Source: Paramecium octaurelia
Taxonomy: Eukaryota; Ciliophora; Oligohymenophorea; Peniculida; Parameciidae
NCBI GenBank assembly: GCA_905182995.1
Contig: CAJJDP010000144.1
Location: 223,020-287,019, forward strand
Length of the DNA stretch: 64,000 nt
Reading direction: 5' to 3'
In this document: piece after piece, positions 40,478-54,100 of the stretch
Layout: every line of letters begins with the position of its first letter
Position numbering within the stretch: the stretch's first letter is position 1
Translations under genes and position numbers: made by a program
Notes under the pieces: generated by a model
What the model saw: the letters and a program-made list of their open reading frames with translations, nothing else
Databases searched by the model: none
Told to the model about the DNA's origin: nothing

Positions 40478-40855
40478 TATTCATCAATTATTATTATTAT
40501 TCTTTGATAATTTATTTACTCTTATTAATTATTGGATACTTGAATTTAACAATAGAATTAAAATGCTCACATTTCTAATCTCTCGTTAAAGTCAATTATA
40601 AGTAATCAGTTTACATTGGTATTAATGATGCAATCAATAATCAAATTGAGTTTATACTACTACATAAATGCAAATCTACTTTTTAAGGATTCAAAATTTG
40701 AGTTTTAGATTATTTTTAAAGAACACTTGAATTGAAATATATAATCATCATTAATTATCTGATAATCTACTGATATCCATTGTTTGATTGACATCATACA
40801 AGAACTACTTGTATTGCTATTTCTCATGAGGTGGTACTATCACAATCATTTATTG
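40478..40855. other. Intergenic, AT-rich
   Basis: Nothing recognised. Confidence 0.5.
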
Positions 40856-41118
40856 TTGTTGTTAAATTTCATTTTAGTGTAGTTTCTCCTATCTAATAAA
40901 TCGATATCCTCTTTGATGTAAGCATGCCATAATAATGAAGAGCAGAATGCAGAAGGAAATAAAACTAACTATTTGTAATGGGATTGATATTTACCCAAAA
41001 CTGTAAGCACAATATACATCACTGTCTCATTTAAATACTCGTAATTCTTCTGTTTCGATTTTTTAGACGCGAGAGCTGTATAAATGATCATCTACATTAG
41101 GCAAATCAAGATTGTCAT
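40856..41118 (-). CDS. Small membrane protein, 78 aa
   Basis: One intron at 40969-40994 (26 nt, GTAAAT...AATAG) leaves 79 codons. The N-terminus MTILICLMQMIIYTALASKK looks like a signal peptide or anchor; a second hydrophobic stretch (VMYIVLTVLLVLFPSAFCSS) spans the splice and is followed by a charged tail (KEDIDLLDRRNYTK). Not recognised. The intron falling inside a hydrophobic segment and joining it in frame supports the model. Confidence 0.6.
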
Positions 41119-41658
41119 TAATTTTACTAATTATTAATTAATTTCTTAACTTAATAAAAAATAAAAATATAATTCCAATTACTTAGTTCAAATTAAACAT
41201 AAGCTATTTTTAGAATTAGAAACACAGTATTTAACCTAGTTATCTCTATTTCACATAAAAATAGATGATGTTAAACTTTTATTAATTTCTTCATTTGATT
41301 TTATGATTCTCTCTAAGAATTTTTACTATTTTGTCAGCTATTCGAGGTGGGTTGGTTAAGAATTTTTAGTTTTGAAGAGAGTCTGATTTAATTGGAATTA
41401 TAAACCCAATTTTAAAGAAAGATTATAATTATTTTATAAAAATATTTAAATTTTTATAAACTTAAATATATTATAATAATTAATTACAATTGTGTATTTT
41501 AAATCCTATAATACGAAATATCATAACCCCTAATATATCCCTTATGATTTGGAATTTATATAATAATAAATAATTTTGGTATTTTGCAATGAGTAAAATT
41601 GTAAGGCAACGTGTTAGCATGCATGACGAATCAACTACGCTCTCTTTATAAACGAAAA
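41119..41658. other. Intergenic, AT-rich
   Basis: Nothing recognised between two divergent genes. Confidence 0.5.
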
Positions 41659-42639
41659 ATGTAAACAAAAAGAGTAATTATAAATCAATATTCAATAGAA
41701 AATACCCATCGTAAGCGCTAACCCATAAAATAATTGATTTGTATAGTATCAGTGCCAAAATCAGTTGGAGAACACGTCTATATTAAAGCTGACGTGGAAC
41801 TAAAGTTGGCTCTCTCTTTCATACCTGATCACTGCTTGGGAAGTCTAAAAGAAACTCCTTGTACCTACAACCATAGAGTTACTCGCACTGACTAACTTGA
41901 TGATGTTTATTTTTACACTCTCGAACTTCTCGACCAAGCCAACTATTCCATAGAACAAATCGTTAATCTTCTTTCTCATAAAGACGATCCATGTGCTTAA
42001 CTGCCAATCCAACTTGTAAATTAAAGATTCAACATACTAAACGAATACACACAACATTACTATATTTCAAATGAAGAATTGTTGGAAGTTGAACAAATAG
42101 CCAAAGATTACCCCTATTAATGTATAATTCAAAAAGTGAATAAGGACAATAGTTCACTCTCACAAAGAATAGTCAATGATCAATTTTACACCCTCATGGG
42201 AGTGACTTCCGATATGATGTTTCATCATCTGCATGAAACCAAAACTCTACCATCCATTTTTGATATTGGTGGTTCCTTAAAGATGTGGTGCGATCTCACC
42301 ATCGGATCCATCTCAAGTGTTTAGTATTTTGAACAGTACATAAATACATACGAAGGTGCTCAATACAAATGCCGAATAGAACAGAGATAAATGTTCAAAA
42401 GAACACAAGTTAATCCAAACCAAATTGTCTTTATTGAGTTTTGGATATTCAAATTGGATGAACCGTTGAAGTCCTTCCTATTAAATCCCCAAAGGCTTTA
42501 CCTAAACTAGATAGACTACTTCAATAAAAAGAACACAGAGGAAGAATATCAACAGTTCTAAAAATCAATGAAATACAAAGAAACTCCCCACTACAAAAAT
42601 TCACAGTGTTGTGGTTACAAATTACTCCCTTGGATCTGA
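41659..42639 (+). CDS. Hypothetical protein, 326 aa, C-ending codon bias
   Basis: Not recognised. Open frame from ATG to TGA, with the most protein-like part starting around SVGEHVYIKADVELKLALSF. It uses AAC, TAC, ATC, CTC, ACC far more than neighbouring genes. Soluble, acidic-to-neutral, Cys-containing at both ends (DHCLGSLKETPC near the N-terminus, NSQCCGYKLLPWI at the C-terminus). No membrane segment. The first ~30 codons could instead contain a 36-nt intron (41712-41747, GTAAGC...TATAG) since both options keep the frame. Possibly highly expressed, judging by the codon choice. Confidence 0.7.
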
Positions 42640-43773
42640 TTTTTATATATATATATATTTGAATACCATCATTTATTACAAAAAAATAATCACCCTTTTA
42701 CATTTTTGTAATGGTTAACACTGAAATTATATTATGCATTCAAAAAGGTTGCAGATGAATATCATTTCTTATGTTTGAGCTTTGAAATGCTAATTTGGTA
42801 TTTCATATTACTTCGACCTTAATTTATTTGTTGACATTAATTTTATTTTATTAATAATCCTAAATCGAATAATGATAATTTATAATATTAGCGATATAAT
42901 CACTTTATACATTTGTTGTATTACAACATAAAATCAGATCCTCTTTTTATTAATCCCAAAAATATTGAATACAAGAGACTCCTTTTAAGTAATTATTCTT
43001 CAATATATTATAATTCATATCATCATCTTTATTTAACCAATTATTTATGTTCATAAAAAGAGAATCTTTATTTTTATTAGAAAAATATTTTGATATTATG
43101 CCTAATAAATGTATATAATAATAATTGCAGCTAACTTCAGTATATTCATATATAATAAATCAAGAAGTCCAAATTACTAATTAGGTTGAATTACTCATAT
43201 AATAAAATTGGGGTGAATTTATGTAGTATCACAACTTTCTTTTAGCAATACCATTAAAATAGCTTAAGGGATGTCTATAATATAAAATATTAAATAATTA
43301 TAATTGCTAATATTTATTATTTTTAGAGAATGGAAGAATTCTCTTTGAAGTTTTTTAATACTCAATGAATCTTCTAATATTATGATAGACAATATGATTT
43401 ATATTTAATTTACAATCAAAGTATCATTTATCATTTGATTGAACTCCTTTGCATGGAAAGCTGCAAAAGATACAGTAGATAATAATTAATGGAAATGAAA
43501 CTAAACATTCCTTTAGTTCAATCCTATAAACTAAAAGTGTCCTACATAATATCAAAGAGCAATGTGTCAGGATAACTTTAAAATTAGGATTGATTATATA
43601 ATATTTTGTAAAAAATCAATTCTTTTATGTGGTTGTCTTCTAAAATCTTTTTGACTTAGAACGAATATTATTCTCACTTATTTGATGTCTATCATCGAAA
43701 AACTAATGAAGGTTTTTAATCAACCAATAACCATTTTATTGTGACATTAATGTAAATATTTTATCTTTATATA
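42640..43773. other. Intergenic, very AT-rich
   Basis: About 1.1 kb in the convergent gap, no gene or RNA recognised. A TA run lies at 42644-42658. Confidence 0.5.
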
Positions 43774-44880
43774 TCATTATTGATCCTAATTAGCTTTAGT
43801 GGCTATCTCTATAACAGAATCCCATTAAAAGGCTGTTAGAATACTGACTACTGACTTTTGATTTCCTCTCATCAATGTTAACCAATCTATGATAACTTAT
43901 CCTCGAGCTTGGCCATCAGAGACAATGGAAATGTTCTTTTATAAAGAATATATTATTAAATTTGGTACTAGTGCTACCATTACAGCCAATTCTATAATAT
44001 CAATTTTAAATAAACATACCATCACAAAGTATATAATTTCCATCATGACTTACGGCTTTGAAAATGCTTTCGACAAATTGAGATTTCTTTGTATTAGCCC
44101 CATTCTCAAAGATGACTTTTCCATTCTATTTATCTAAAGTGTAAGCTAAAACAACATCAAATGGCAACAACATCTTTTATTTAAACTTTGCCATAGCTAC
44201 CGCTGCTGTTGCTTCGACATCAGTTTACACATTAAACTCAGCTACTGAGTTTGCTGCATTGCCTACTCCCATATATGTTCCTCCCATGGCAAATAAACAT
44301 CCAAGCTTATCAACAATTTCTGGATACATTTACAATGTTAAATAAATGTTAGTCATGGGACCAATACAAATTATACATAAGTCCTCTCCATATTTGTAGA
44401 CTGAGTCTTTTATGAAATCGCAAGCATGTTGTTTTTCGTGGAAAAATTCCAATGGTTTATCTTACAATCCTAATTCAGTTAGTAATCTCAATTGTTATCC
44501 ACCTAATCCATCTTCCAAAAAGTAATTATCTCTGTAAAACCTTCTTAAAGTATCTGTCCTGCATCCCTTGTATATTTTAGGAGGATTATCACCAAAATGT
44601 CCAATTCTAGTTGTAATGTACACCTCGAGTATTAAATTAGATTGTTTACATTTTTTATCACATTTTCAAGTGCCGCATTTCCTGCCACTGCTGTTATTCC
44701 AATCAATTCTGCATCAGTTCGTATATATTTAAGAATGTAAGAGGCAATGAGAATTGCATGAGCATCATCAGATCCAGCATCTGTATCTATAATATATTTA
44801 GAGTATTTTTTAAATTGAATGTGACTGTCATCAAATAGCAATTTAGGGAAGGGATGTGTAAATTTTAATTGCTCTGCCAT
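43774..44880 (-). CDS. Inosine-uridine type nucleoside hydrolase
   Basis: Purine/pyrimidine ribonucleoside hydrolase used in nucleoside salvage. Introns at 44624-44649 (26 nt, ending CGAG) and a 28-nt one around 43962-43989 leave 350 residues. The calcium/substrate signature is at the N-terminus: KYIIDTDAGSDDAHAILIA. Other landmarks: ITAVAGNAALENV, KIYKGCRTD, FLEDGLGG, LCIICIGPMTNIYL, LFAMGGTY and the second metal-site region VAEFNVQTDVEATAAV. In most members the last motif is EFNxxxDPEA; here Asp is kept but Pro is replaced. A C-terminal DGQARGQVIIDW resembles the D..GxT.....W block. Probably active. Confidence 0.92.
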
Positions 44881-45481
44881 TATATTATTATTAATATATC
44901 ATTATGTTATAATTATTCTTATTAAATACTTAATATTTTAGATAATTTCTTGTATACTTATCTTCTCTGCTTGAATAATTAGAAACGCAAACTATTGATG
45001 GAATTTGTGTTCATCTATACTCTTTAATAATCATTAAATTAGAATGAGAGTGTCAAACTTAATATTTCGGTATTGGATGACAAATGAATTGGTTGCAATA
45101 AGTTATCCATTTGTCATATCAAGATTTGAAGTACTCTTTATTATTTTAAATAATCAAGGAATTTATTGACAATTATTAATTTAGAACATGAAGAAATAAC
45201 CTATCACATAATATGAAGCATATAAACTATGATTTATATAATTAACGAAATTCTGAATTTCTAAACCAACAGACTTTGCAAAATATGTTTAATTTTCAAA
45301 TTAATTATTTTAAATATCAAACTCTGATTATCATTCATATATAGAAAATTTATGAAAGAAAATGTAAAAAATAAAAGAAATTATTCTATTTCAAAAAAAA
45401 GTCTATTTCTCTCCCCGTTAAGATCCTAAGATGAGTATATTGATAAATTACAATTAAAAATTATATTATTAATTTAAATAA
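44881..45481. other. Intergenic, AT-rich
   Basis: Upstream region shared by two divergent genes; nothing else seen. Confidence 0.5.
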
Positions 45482-48315
45482 ATGAATTTAGAAAAGGAGT
45501 GCATAATCATTTTTGATGAAAAAGAAGAAATTCCTTTACAAATAGAAATAGAGGATGTTAAGAGTAAATAATACCTAGGTCAGCCACTAACAAGTGATAA
45601 AGTTGGTCTCTCAATGTGCATTTCAGGATATCAACAAAATTAACTTTAGAAAAAAATAGATGAGTTAAAAGAAATTGCAAGGATTGCTAAGCAGAAAGAT
45701 GGAGATTTACAACAAACCTAAATGATCTAAAATTTACCTTATATTCTGTTTGGCCCAAAGTAACTCTAAACAAATTCAGGGCAATATGAGTTTCGCAAAT
45801 AGTTTTGTAATTAAGCGAAAGTATAAAAAGTATAATCAGATCAAAAATCAAATGTCTCAATATTAATATATCAAGGAGAAACGTATTAGAGTTTATGCCA
45901 ATAAATCTCTCAATATAACAAGGATGTAACTAAATTAACACCTATTGTATTAATCAATGGGAAAACAGCATTTAAAAAGCTATTGAGATCTAATGAGAAC
46001 TTATTTAAAAACTTGTATTAATTTTCATACCTGCCATTTCATTAAAAGTTTGAGACCTCGAATTACCATAGTTTATATTTCCAAATAGTAGATGATAAGA
46101 CTAAGAAAATAGTGTATTATTTTGTATTTTCGAGAGAATTAAATAAGTTAGAATTGATAAAATGGATCTATTAAGGGATTTTAAGGTTTATTTAGCCAAA
46201 ATTTGCTGTAATAGCCCCAAGTAATGTGACTTATCTTTAAAGCTTAAATATATTATAGCTTTTTAAAATATTGGAAGAAGATGAAAAATATTTTGGAGTT
46301 TAATCTTTAAACAAAATTTATTACAAAGGGAGTTTTTCAGATAATTTGTTAGAAGATTTATCTGATATTGCGCTTAACCTAGATTGCATGTTTAAACTAA
46401 AATAATTCCATGATCCCCTCTCTTGTATATATATGTGGGAGAGAATAGAAGAGTTTATAGGGGATTATATAAGTAGACTTACAAATGAGTACTCTTTGAA
46501 TATGTGGGCTGTTGGATATAGTGCAATTCTACCTAAACTCATGCTTGAAGTTGCAAATAAAGAATTGAAGATTATCACATAATAAATTAGTATGTAATAA
46601 TTTAATTAGAATTAATTTGAAACAGTATTCAATTAATTTTGTGAGTTCAAACAAAATGTTAACTATTAATTTAAGAAATGCAGATTTAGATCTTGTAGGA
46701 ATTTGCTTCAATGGTTCATATCAAAAGTGATATTTCTCTATAATTACTTCGCAATTTCAATCTGTAAATTAATTATCTTAACTCTTTTATAGGTTTCTTT
46801 TTCTCATTTTAATGTCCATATCATGTTTTCTATAATTTTATGGGGGAGTCAGTTGGATATACTGCAATATCTATTCTCTTACCTTTGTTATATGCCATCA
46901 ATGTCTTGCTGTTTATACTGCTCACATAATTATACCATTTTCAGGACAAAATAATTGATAAGAATTAAAACAAAGAAATAGCCATTATGGGACAAAAGGA
47001 TGACTAGAAAGAATGTTTTAACTTTTAGGCTATCGCAGAATCTTAAAATATTGATGTTCTGTACTATCAACAATTAGATTAACGATATTAAATTAAAGTA
47101 GAAATCTAAGAAGATGACTATTTAAGGGATGTCTCTCATTCTATGAAAGGTGATTTATTAAAAAAGGAAATATATTTAGGGTATAAATTCCCTTAGTTGA
47201 AATACATAAGTGATTACATCAATATTTTAATTGAAATTTAGAATTACTTAGATTTTACAGTTTCAATTTTTATTATTGTTAATTTGATCCTCATATATAC
47301 TGAATAAGTAAACAATGCGTAAACTGAAGTGGAGATGATATTAATAGCATCAGCTTTTAATATTATCATATTATTCCGTTTCTTTACTCAAGGATCAGGA
47401 ATATTTCGCTTGATGTATAAGTTCTCGTTGTTATCATACTTTTGGCACTTTTTTTAGTTGCCTAAACGCAGCAGTCCAGCTATCTAAAGAATTGATTAAA
47501 AAAAATAACTTGGAACTTAAGTATTTTTAAATTTTGTTCTATTTTATGCTTTTATTTCAATCGAGTCCTACTACAATTATTCTGGATATATTTTGATTGC
47601 AATTTTCGCATTCTTATCGATTGTATATTTAATTATGGGTTTGTTTAATTGTATTTCCTATCTTTGCTATAATACCTCCATACCAAAAAATTTAGCCGAA
47701 ATAATGGAAGTGAAATTATTCAATAGTTTGAAATTGGAAGATGATAGCTAAAACACACTTATTGGAAAAGCGAGAAAACTAATTGGCGAAAATGTTAAAA
47801 ACGATAATAATAAGTTTTAAGATGATCTAAAGTTAACTTAATTAATGAATAATCACGATTTCAGGAATTTAACAAACACTATAAAAATCCAAATCAAGGA
47901 AGATCTCTAAAAATAAAATCTAAAAATGGAAGACATATAATTAATCACTGCCTAAGTAGAACTTGCAATAAATAAATATTATTAAAATGCAAATAATTAG
48001 TAATAAGATCAAAAAAAGGAAAATGAACTTAATTAAAACATAATTTAGAATTAATAAAAGCAAAGTTAATAATAATAGAAGATTTAAAATATAAATAGTG
48101 AATTGAAAGGGGATGATTAGAAATTGTCAAATAAATCTTCATAAGTCAATTATCTTTTATAAAGCAATAACAATTTGCCTTCATTACTCAATTAGAATAA
48201 TAAAATAGGTTCATAGATTAATTAGAATGCTGGTTCATAATTAAAACAGAATTTTGGTTCATAGGTTAAATAGAATGACTTTGGTGGTTAAATAATTAGA
48301 TAAAATCAGAAATGA
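45482..48315 (+). CDS. Divergent chitin-synthase-like multi-pass membrane protein
   Basis: One 29-nt intron (46764-46792) leaves an exact 934-residue frame. The N-terminal ~380 residues are soluble and their block order resembles the processive glycosyltransferase domain of chitin synthases: SILIYQGETYQSLCQQI (start), VYYFVFSRELNKLELI, then WERIEEFIGDYI and WAVGYSAILPKLML where the family has NFEYK and LPGAFSAYR. But the catalytic Q-x-x-R-W is not visible (FKKCRFRSCRNLLQW lies there) and acidic motifs are weak. About seven hydrophobic helices follow (46690-47690). The C-terminal ~130 residues are Gln/Asn-rich with a repeated GSQ-x-x-QN unit (GSQINQN, GSQLKQN, GSQVKQN). It may be a pseudoenzyme or a different GT2-like family; identity is tentative, the gene itself is solid. 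Confidence 0.6.
48190..48300 (+). repeat. Short degenerate in-gene repeat (GSQ-x-x-QN)
   Basis: Three or four copies of a ~30-nt unit containing GGTTCATA...A..CAGAAT, coding GSQ[IVL][NK]QN plus linker residues, at the C-terminus of the chitin-synthase-like protein. Confidence 0.7.
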
Positions 48316-48384
48316 TTTTTTAAAATAATTAATATCTACAAAATATATTATTTATGACTTTATAATGAATATTAATAACTTCTA

Positions 48385-50527
48385 TCATTTTTTGGATGAC
48401 TTAGTTCCTGACTTGACTGACTTAGCGACTTGATTTGATTTTTATGATTATGCATCTTTAGGCACTGATTATTATTATTATTATGATTATTATTGAATAT
48501 CATTCTGTTTTTTTATGCTTTAAACAGTAGGTAATTCTTATTATGCTTTAGAATTAATAACAGATTCAGGCATCTTCCAAATAAAAATAGCTCCTTCTGC
48601 ACCAACAGAGATGATAGTCTTTTGATCAGGACTTATAGTAATCTAGTTTAGAATTAATAAATACTCTTGTTATAGTACCTGAATGTCCTTGACCTTTGAA
48701 ATAGCAGATTCCTTCATCATATCCCCATAATTTAACCTCTTTGTCTTCTCCTCCTGATACAAAATGCTCTCCTTCCTTAGTAATTGCCAAAGCATTAACT
48801 TCCCCTTCTTCAGACCCATCCAACATTCTGATAGCTTATCCATCAAAAGTTTCCCAATAGGTGATCTTTTATAATATGATTAGATACTTTTCTATCACTT
48901 CCAGTAGTCAATAACTGACTCTCTTCAGGATGATATAGAACCATTTTGAATAAGGTGCTTTCAAATAAGCACATGACTCTGGTAAATGATTTTAGATCCC
49001 AAATAATGCAAGATCCATCTGCACTGGCACTCACAGCTTAATCATTGTTTCTCCTAACCTAAATGGACCATACTCTTCCTCTATGTTCCTTCATTGAGGA
49101 TTTCATAACTTAAGTTTGTTTTCCAATTTCCCACACTCTAACTTCTCCTTCTGATCCTCCTGAAATAATTCTTTAGCAATCCGAAGTACAAGTCAATGAT
49201 GTGCATCCATGAATATGTGCATCATTAATTACATAGAGTAATCTCCCTGACTATGGTAAGAAAGCTCTAATCTTTCCATCACTCCAACCACTTACAATAC
49301 TTTTACCATCATTCATAAAGGCAACTGCCCAACATTCAAGATTTGGAACTTATATTCTGAGTAATTCTTATCTATTCTTAGCATTCCAAACCCTGATATC
49401 ATTCAAGGAACTTGTAGCAAATACATCGGAATAATTATGAGGAAAGGCCACATCATTAATTCTTTCATAATGACAAGTATTTCTCAATTCTGGTATCAAT
49501 TTTTCAGTGTCCAACCAATAAATATTGCTTTGAACTGTTCCTGCGAAAAAATGAGTCTAATCATTTGTAAACGAAATAGATGTCACACCTCCAAGTAATT
49601 CACTGCTTGCTACAATCTACATTGTTTGAAAAGACACTTTTGCAATCATACCATCTCCTGCTCCCACAATGATATCTCCGTTTTACAATAATCCCAAACA
49701 GTTAACTCCTTATGAAAATAGTTTCTTGACTGGAGCTAATCTTTTATAAATAGCCATATCCATTTAAATTTCAAATACGTCACCGGTCTTGGTTCCACAA
49801 TAGCAAAATTTATCATTTCTATCAATTGCTACACAAGTAAAGGTTCTTTTGACATTTCCAAAACTCACATCCACGGATTGAATCTATATTTATGTAGATA
49901 CCATACCTTTTTATTTTATTTGTCAATTGTTAAAATCTAAACTCCAGTATTTAAAACTGCAATCATCTTTTCATCTGATTAGTTGTAAAATTAGACTTGA
50001 TTAACTGGGTCTCGATTTGGAGTTCCATATAATGCCTTCCCTGCCTTAATATCCCAAATAATCAACATGTTTTTATCATCAATCCCTCCCAATGATGCCA
50101 AGTATAATTCATTATATGAGAAACTGAGAGATTGGATCAACACTTTATGCAATTTCAACCTGTGAATCATGCTTCTCTCCTTGAAATCCCAAATTATTAT
50201 ATCAGCCTAGAACCCCATATAAGTTTTCTACCCAGATGCTACATAATCTCCAGTTCTAGAAACTGTTATTACGGAGATCTAATTGTCATGTCCTCTAATT
50301 TGATATATGATATTTATGTACCTTAAAAATGTTTATTGTCTTGTAATTATGTGTCTAACTACTATAGTAGAACCTAATGGATAAAGAATATGCTTTGGAC
50401 TATTATGTTATATCATACCTCATTATCAGGATGCAAAACTAATCCTTGAGTTATTTTCCCTTTGAATATATCAAATATACATACCTGTGAACCCTATCAC
50501 TGCCTAAATCTCAAGTTCTGATTACAT
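48385..50527 (-). CDS. CFAP52 (WDR16), ciliary doublet inner protein
   Basis: WD40-repeat microtubule inner protein at the inner junction of axonemal doublets. N-terminus MQSELEIQAVIGFTGKITQG, then LVLHPDNEHILYPLG, NQISVITVSRTGDYVASGQ and ADIIIWDFKERSMIHRLKLHK follow human CFAP52 block by block; the C-terminal propeller has SASADGSCIIWDLKSFTR, FKMVLYHPEESQLLTTGSDR and EGEHFVSGGEDKEVKLWGYD. At least three introns occur in the first 250 nt (25-27 nt). A short Gln/Ser/Lys-rich tail (encoded largely by TAA) follows the last WD unit and is ciliate-specific. Expected ~620 residues plus tail. Confidence 0.95.
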
Positions 50528-50910
50528 TATTTTATTTATTTTCAAATATATTTTTTTACTTAAAATTAAAACTGCAGATTTTTATGTATAATTTAAGACT
50601 TATTTTGAATCAAGCTCACCATTGTTAATTTGTTGCTTCCACTCACTTATTCTCATGAATAAGATCAAAATTGTATATCAGTTGAATTAATTACATGTTT
50701 CACTACAATAAACATATTACTTTTCTTTAATTATCAAATGTAGTTAGGGCACCCTAGATGAGAATTTATCAAAAAAATTGATATTAATCAACTTAATTAT
50801 TCGATTCACATAATAAATAGATAGAAAAACAGGAAGGATAGAATAAAAACTTTGAAGAAGGAGAAAACTCAAATACATAAGTATAAATAATATAAATCGA
50901 ATAATATATA
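50528..50910. other. Intergenic, AT-rich
   Basis: Upstream of two divergent genes; nothing recognised. Confidence 0.5.
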
Positions 50911-51102
50911 ATGGAGCGAGAACTCAGTTTTTCAGGATTAAATTATCGCTTATTCTTTGATTAGTAATAGTAAGTAAGTAGATTATTCTAGGTAGTTTTT
51001 CAAAAATAAGAGCTATAATTATAGCTATACAATAAAAAGATTCATATAACTTATGATAATAAATCAATCAGTATCTACTTTTAAAAAGTATTTTTATTCT
51101 GA
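50911..51102 (+). CDS. Small ORF, 63 aa, doubtful
   Basis: Starts MERELSFSGLNYRLFFDQQQ and contains five clustered TAA/TAG Gln codons, then QVSRLFQVVFQKQELQLQLY. Reading ends at TGA 51100-51102. A 20-nt intron-like element (51088-51107) would instead extend the frame to about 51208, overlapping antisense the 3' end of the giant gene. Not recognised. Confidence 0.4.
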
Positions 51103-51154
51103 TCCAGATGCTTATGTTTCCTTTATATGAGAGTTTAGGACTTTTTTATAACCT

Positions 51155-54100
51155 TCAAGCTGGGCTTTGGAAGCCTTAAACAGATATTATTTAAGTTTTG
51201 TGACCAAAATTTTCGATCTCTTTTTTTTTTAACTAGATTTTTGCAAATAATCTTTTAACTTTAATGTTAAAAATGAATCTTATGAAATCTTATTCAAAAT
51301 TAAATATAAATAATTTAAGACTAAATTAGCATACTTATTTGAGTAAACTTCTAATATGCTCTTGACAAATGTGTAACAAAGTTTAATACAAAGCAGAACA
51401 ATAATAGTCTAAAGTGATATCGATGAAAATTAATTATTTTCTTGTTCAGCTACATATTTAGCAGCAGCTAGAAAAATTGTAATCGAGCATATTTGTGCTG
51501 AAGATAAATCTTTACTATTGAAATTGGAGAGAATGTATGGTTTCTTGTTAAAAGCTAATAGCTAATAAAAAAGCAGACATAATCCCAACAATGATGCTTT
51601 CAGTAGAATATAAGTCTCAAAATATGTTAAAATTAAAATAATGATTGTCTTTTTAATTAACTTAATTTCCTCCCAAAAATAACTTCTATTATTGTATTCA
51701 TTAATTAGATAACAAAAATGTTTTCTAATCTAAATGTTATCATGCTTATCTTTCTTTATGTACATAATAATAAAAAGGGAAAGAGGAATGATCATACTAA
51801 AAACGCATATTCCTGGAATTACAAAGGCAAAAATCCAAATTAAATGTTCTCCAGTTCCAAAAAGAAGTGAAACATCTCCTTGTATATAACTCTAACTCGA
51901 AACAGTTCTTCTTGAGACTATGGAAAAATACCTAAAAAATAATCTTTGTTGAATTACATTTTAACTAATCCACCATAATTAGAAACATAAAGGTAGAGTA
52001 GTGTATTAGAAATAGTTTCCAGGTTAAAGTTGCTCAATCCAATCTTCTAATACCAATTATAAATGAGATATCCCATGATTATTAGTATAAATTAGAAGAT
52101 CATGAGTACAAGCATAGTAATAATTTTAGAGTAAATCAACTTTATTTATTGATTTTCTGATAAATAACAATCAAGATTATTAGTCATAGAGTAGGATGTA
52201 TTACTCGCTGAGTCAACAAAAGTAAATGAGAACGAGAATTGTATATTGAATGTAAAGATGACAGAAAAAATCCATAAGTAGTTTAATAGCATTTTTATTA
52301 AAAAACTTTCATGTCCTTAAATTAAATCGTTAATTTACCTTATTCTAAATTAAAAATAATTTTGCTAAACCTTTACTGTAGTTTTAAACACTTGAATAAT
52401 TGATTCGACTATTAAATACTCCTTAAAGTTATAATAATTGATATAAATGACCTACATATTAACTTAAATTACCAAATTGATGCTGCTATAAAAGGGATTA
52501 TACTATCTTAAACACCAAAGCAAGATATGCACTAAGAATCCTATTAATTTTTCAAATATTTTCCGTCTCCTCTTATATCATAAATATCACATTCTTCGCA
52601 TAAAGCTCCAATATGTCCTATATCACATATTTAATTTCCATATCCCCAACCACCTTTACAAAACTTAATGTTTTTATAGCATTACTCTATAAAATCAGAT
52701 AAGTAATCAGGTCTCCAAAAGCCCTCCAATAATTCAATATTATTTTCAGTGATGTTGTTAAATTTGGTTTTATCAAATATTGAACACTTTGTTGCATCGT
52801 ATACTACAGAATAAAATCCTTAACTTGATGAGCACATTTAACAACCAGAATTTACATAAAATTCACCAAGTTAACATTTCAAACTTTTAGTTTATATCCT
52901 GTAATTCAAAATTTTCTAATGTTACAATGATTTACAACTAATCTCAATTTATAATTGTTTTTTTTCTTAATTATAAGGATCAAAAATAAAGGAAAGAGAA
53001 CCTAAGTTATAGTAATCTTTTTCTAAATCAAATTGCAAATTTTGTTGCTCTGCCTACTCATCCTCCTAAGTCAAGCCTTCTTCATTTATAGTTTTGTTGG
53101 TTATAGTGCATGTAGTACTAAGAAGGTTAGGAAGGTATTCGTTTAAACTATTCCTTAGAATAAGAACGAAATTTGTAATATAAGAAAAGTATTGAGCTCT
53201 AAAAGGCTAATAAATTTGATATAAATCGATAACTTAGTTGCTCGGGAGCATTAAATGGTTTGTAATCAAAGGTTTTCCTTATTCGATAAGACGATAGGGG
53301 TTGAGAACTAAATGATGAATGAGTGTCTAGTTAATGACTTACTTTTCAGATTGAATTTGTAAGTTGTTGATCTGCAACGTTAAATGATGAGGAGATTCAA
53401 TAAGATTATCTCCAAACTATGTTGCTTTATTAAATAATAAGAAAGATTTAATAAAATTTTAAAGGAGTATAGTTCCATCTTCATTGAAATAAATTCCTCC
53501 TCCATCTAAGGCCTCGTTATTAGTAATAAGAGTTTATTTAATCATAAAATCCGTATTCTTTAGTTATAAATACAATCCTCCACCTGATTTACTAGCATAA
53601 TTAGAGATTATTTTGCAATTCGTCATTCTTAATTTAACATTTTAGATTAGTATTGCACCTCCAAGACTACCTTTATTCTCTATGAAATAAGAATCTTTGA
53701 TTATGATAGTTTGATTAATATAATTTGAGATCAAAAAGTAGAAACAACCATTTTCTTTTACACTGTTTTAAAAGCACAATATATTATCTATTTTAATAAT
53801 TTTGAACTATTCAACTTCAAAAGTGATCATTCCATTTGAAAAGTCTGACCCATCATTATTCATTATTTCTATCTGTGAAAGCCTAAGGGAGTTTTAGTCA
53901 GAAATGCTTTAAACGTATATCAATTGATTTGATTGATCGGCAGAAGATTACATCTAACTTATTATATTTGAATAAATAGTTTATTCTTATATTGAGATGC
54001 TCCTCCACACACTGCATCCTAAAATTTTATAATTCAAATCTGTAAAGATTGGAATTTCATGTGATTTTTCTTGAAATGTAATACTTTAAAGTATCTTAAG

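Noticed and set aside
45482-48315. Two separate genes split at ~46800
   Set aside because: A standard 29-nt intron (46764-46792) joins the two frames exactly through a hydrophobic segment.
51430-51640. Plus-strand frame that looks coding (SATYLAAARKIV...)
   Set aside because: It is the antisense shadow of the conserved C-terminal membrane region of the giant minus-strand gene, which fits the ciliate family far better.
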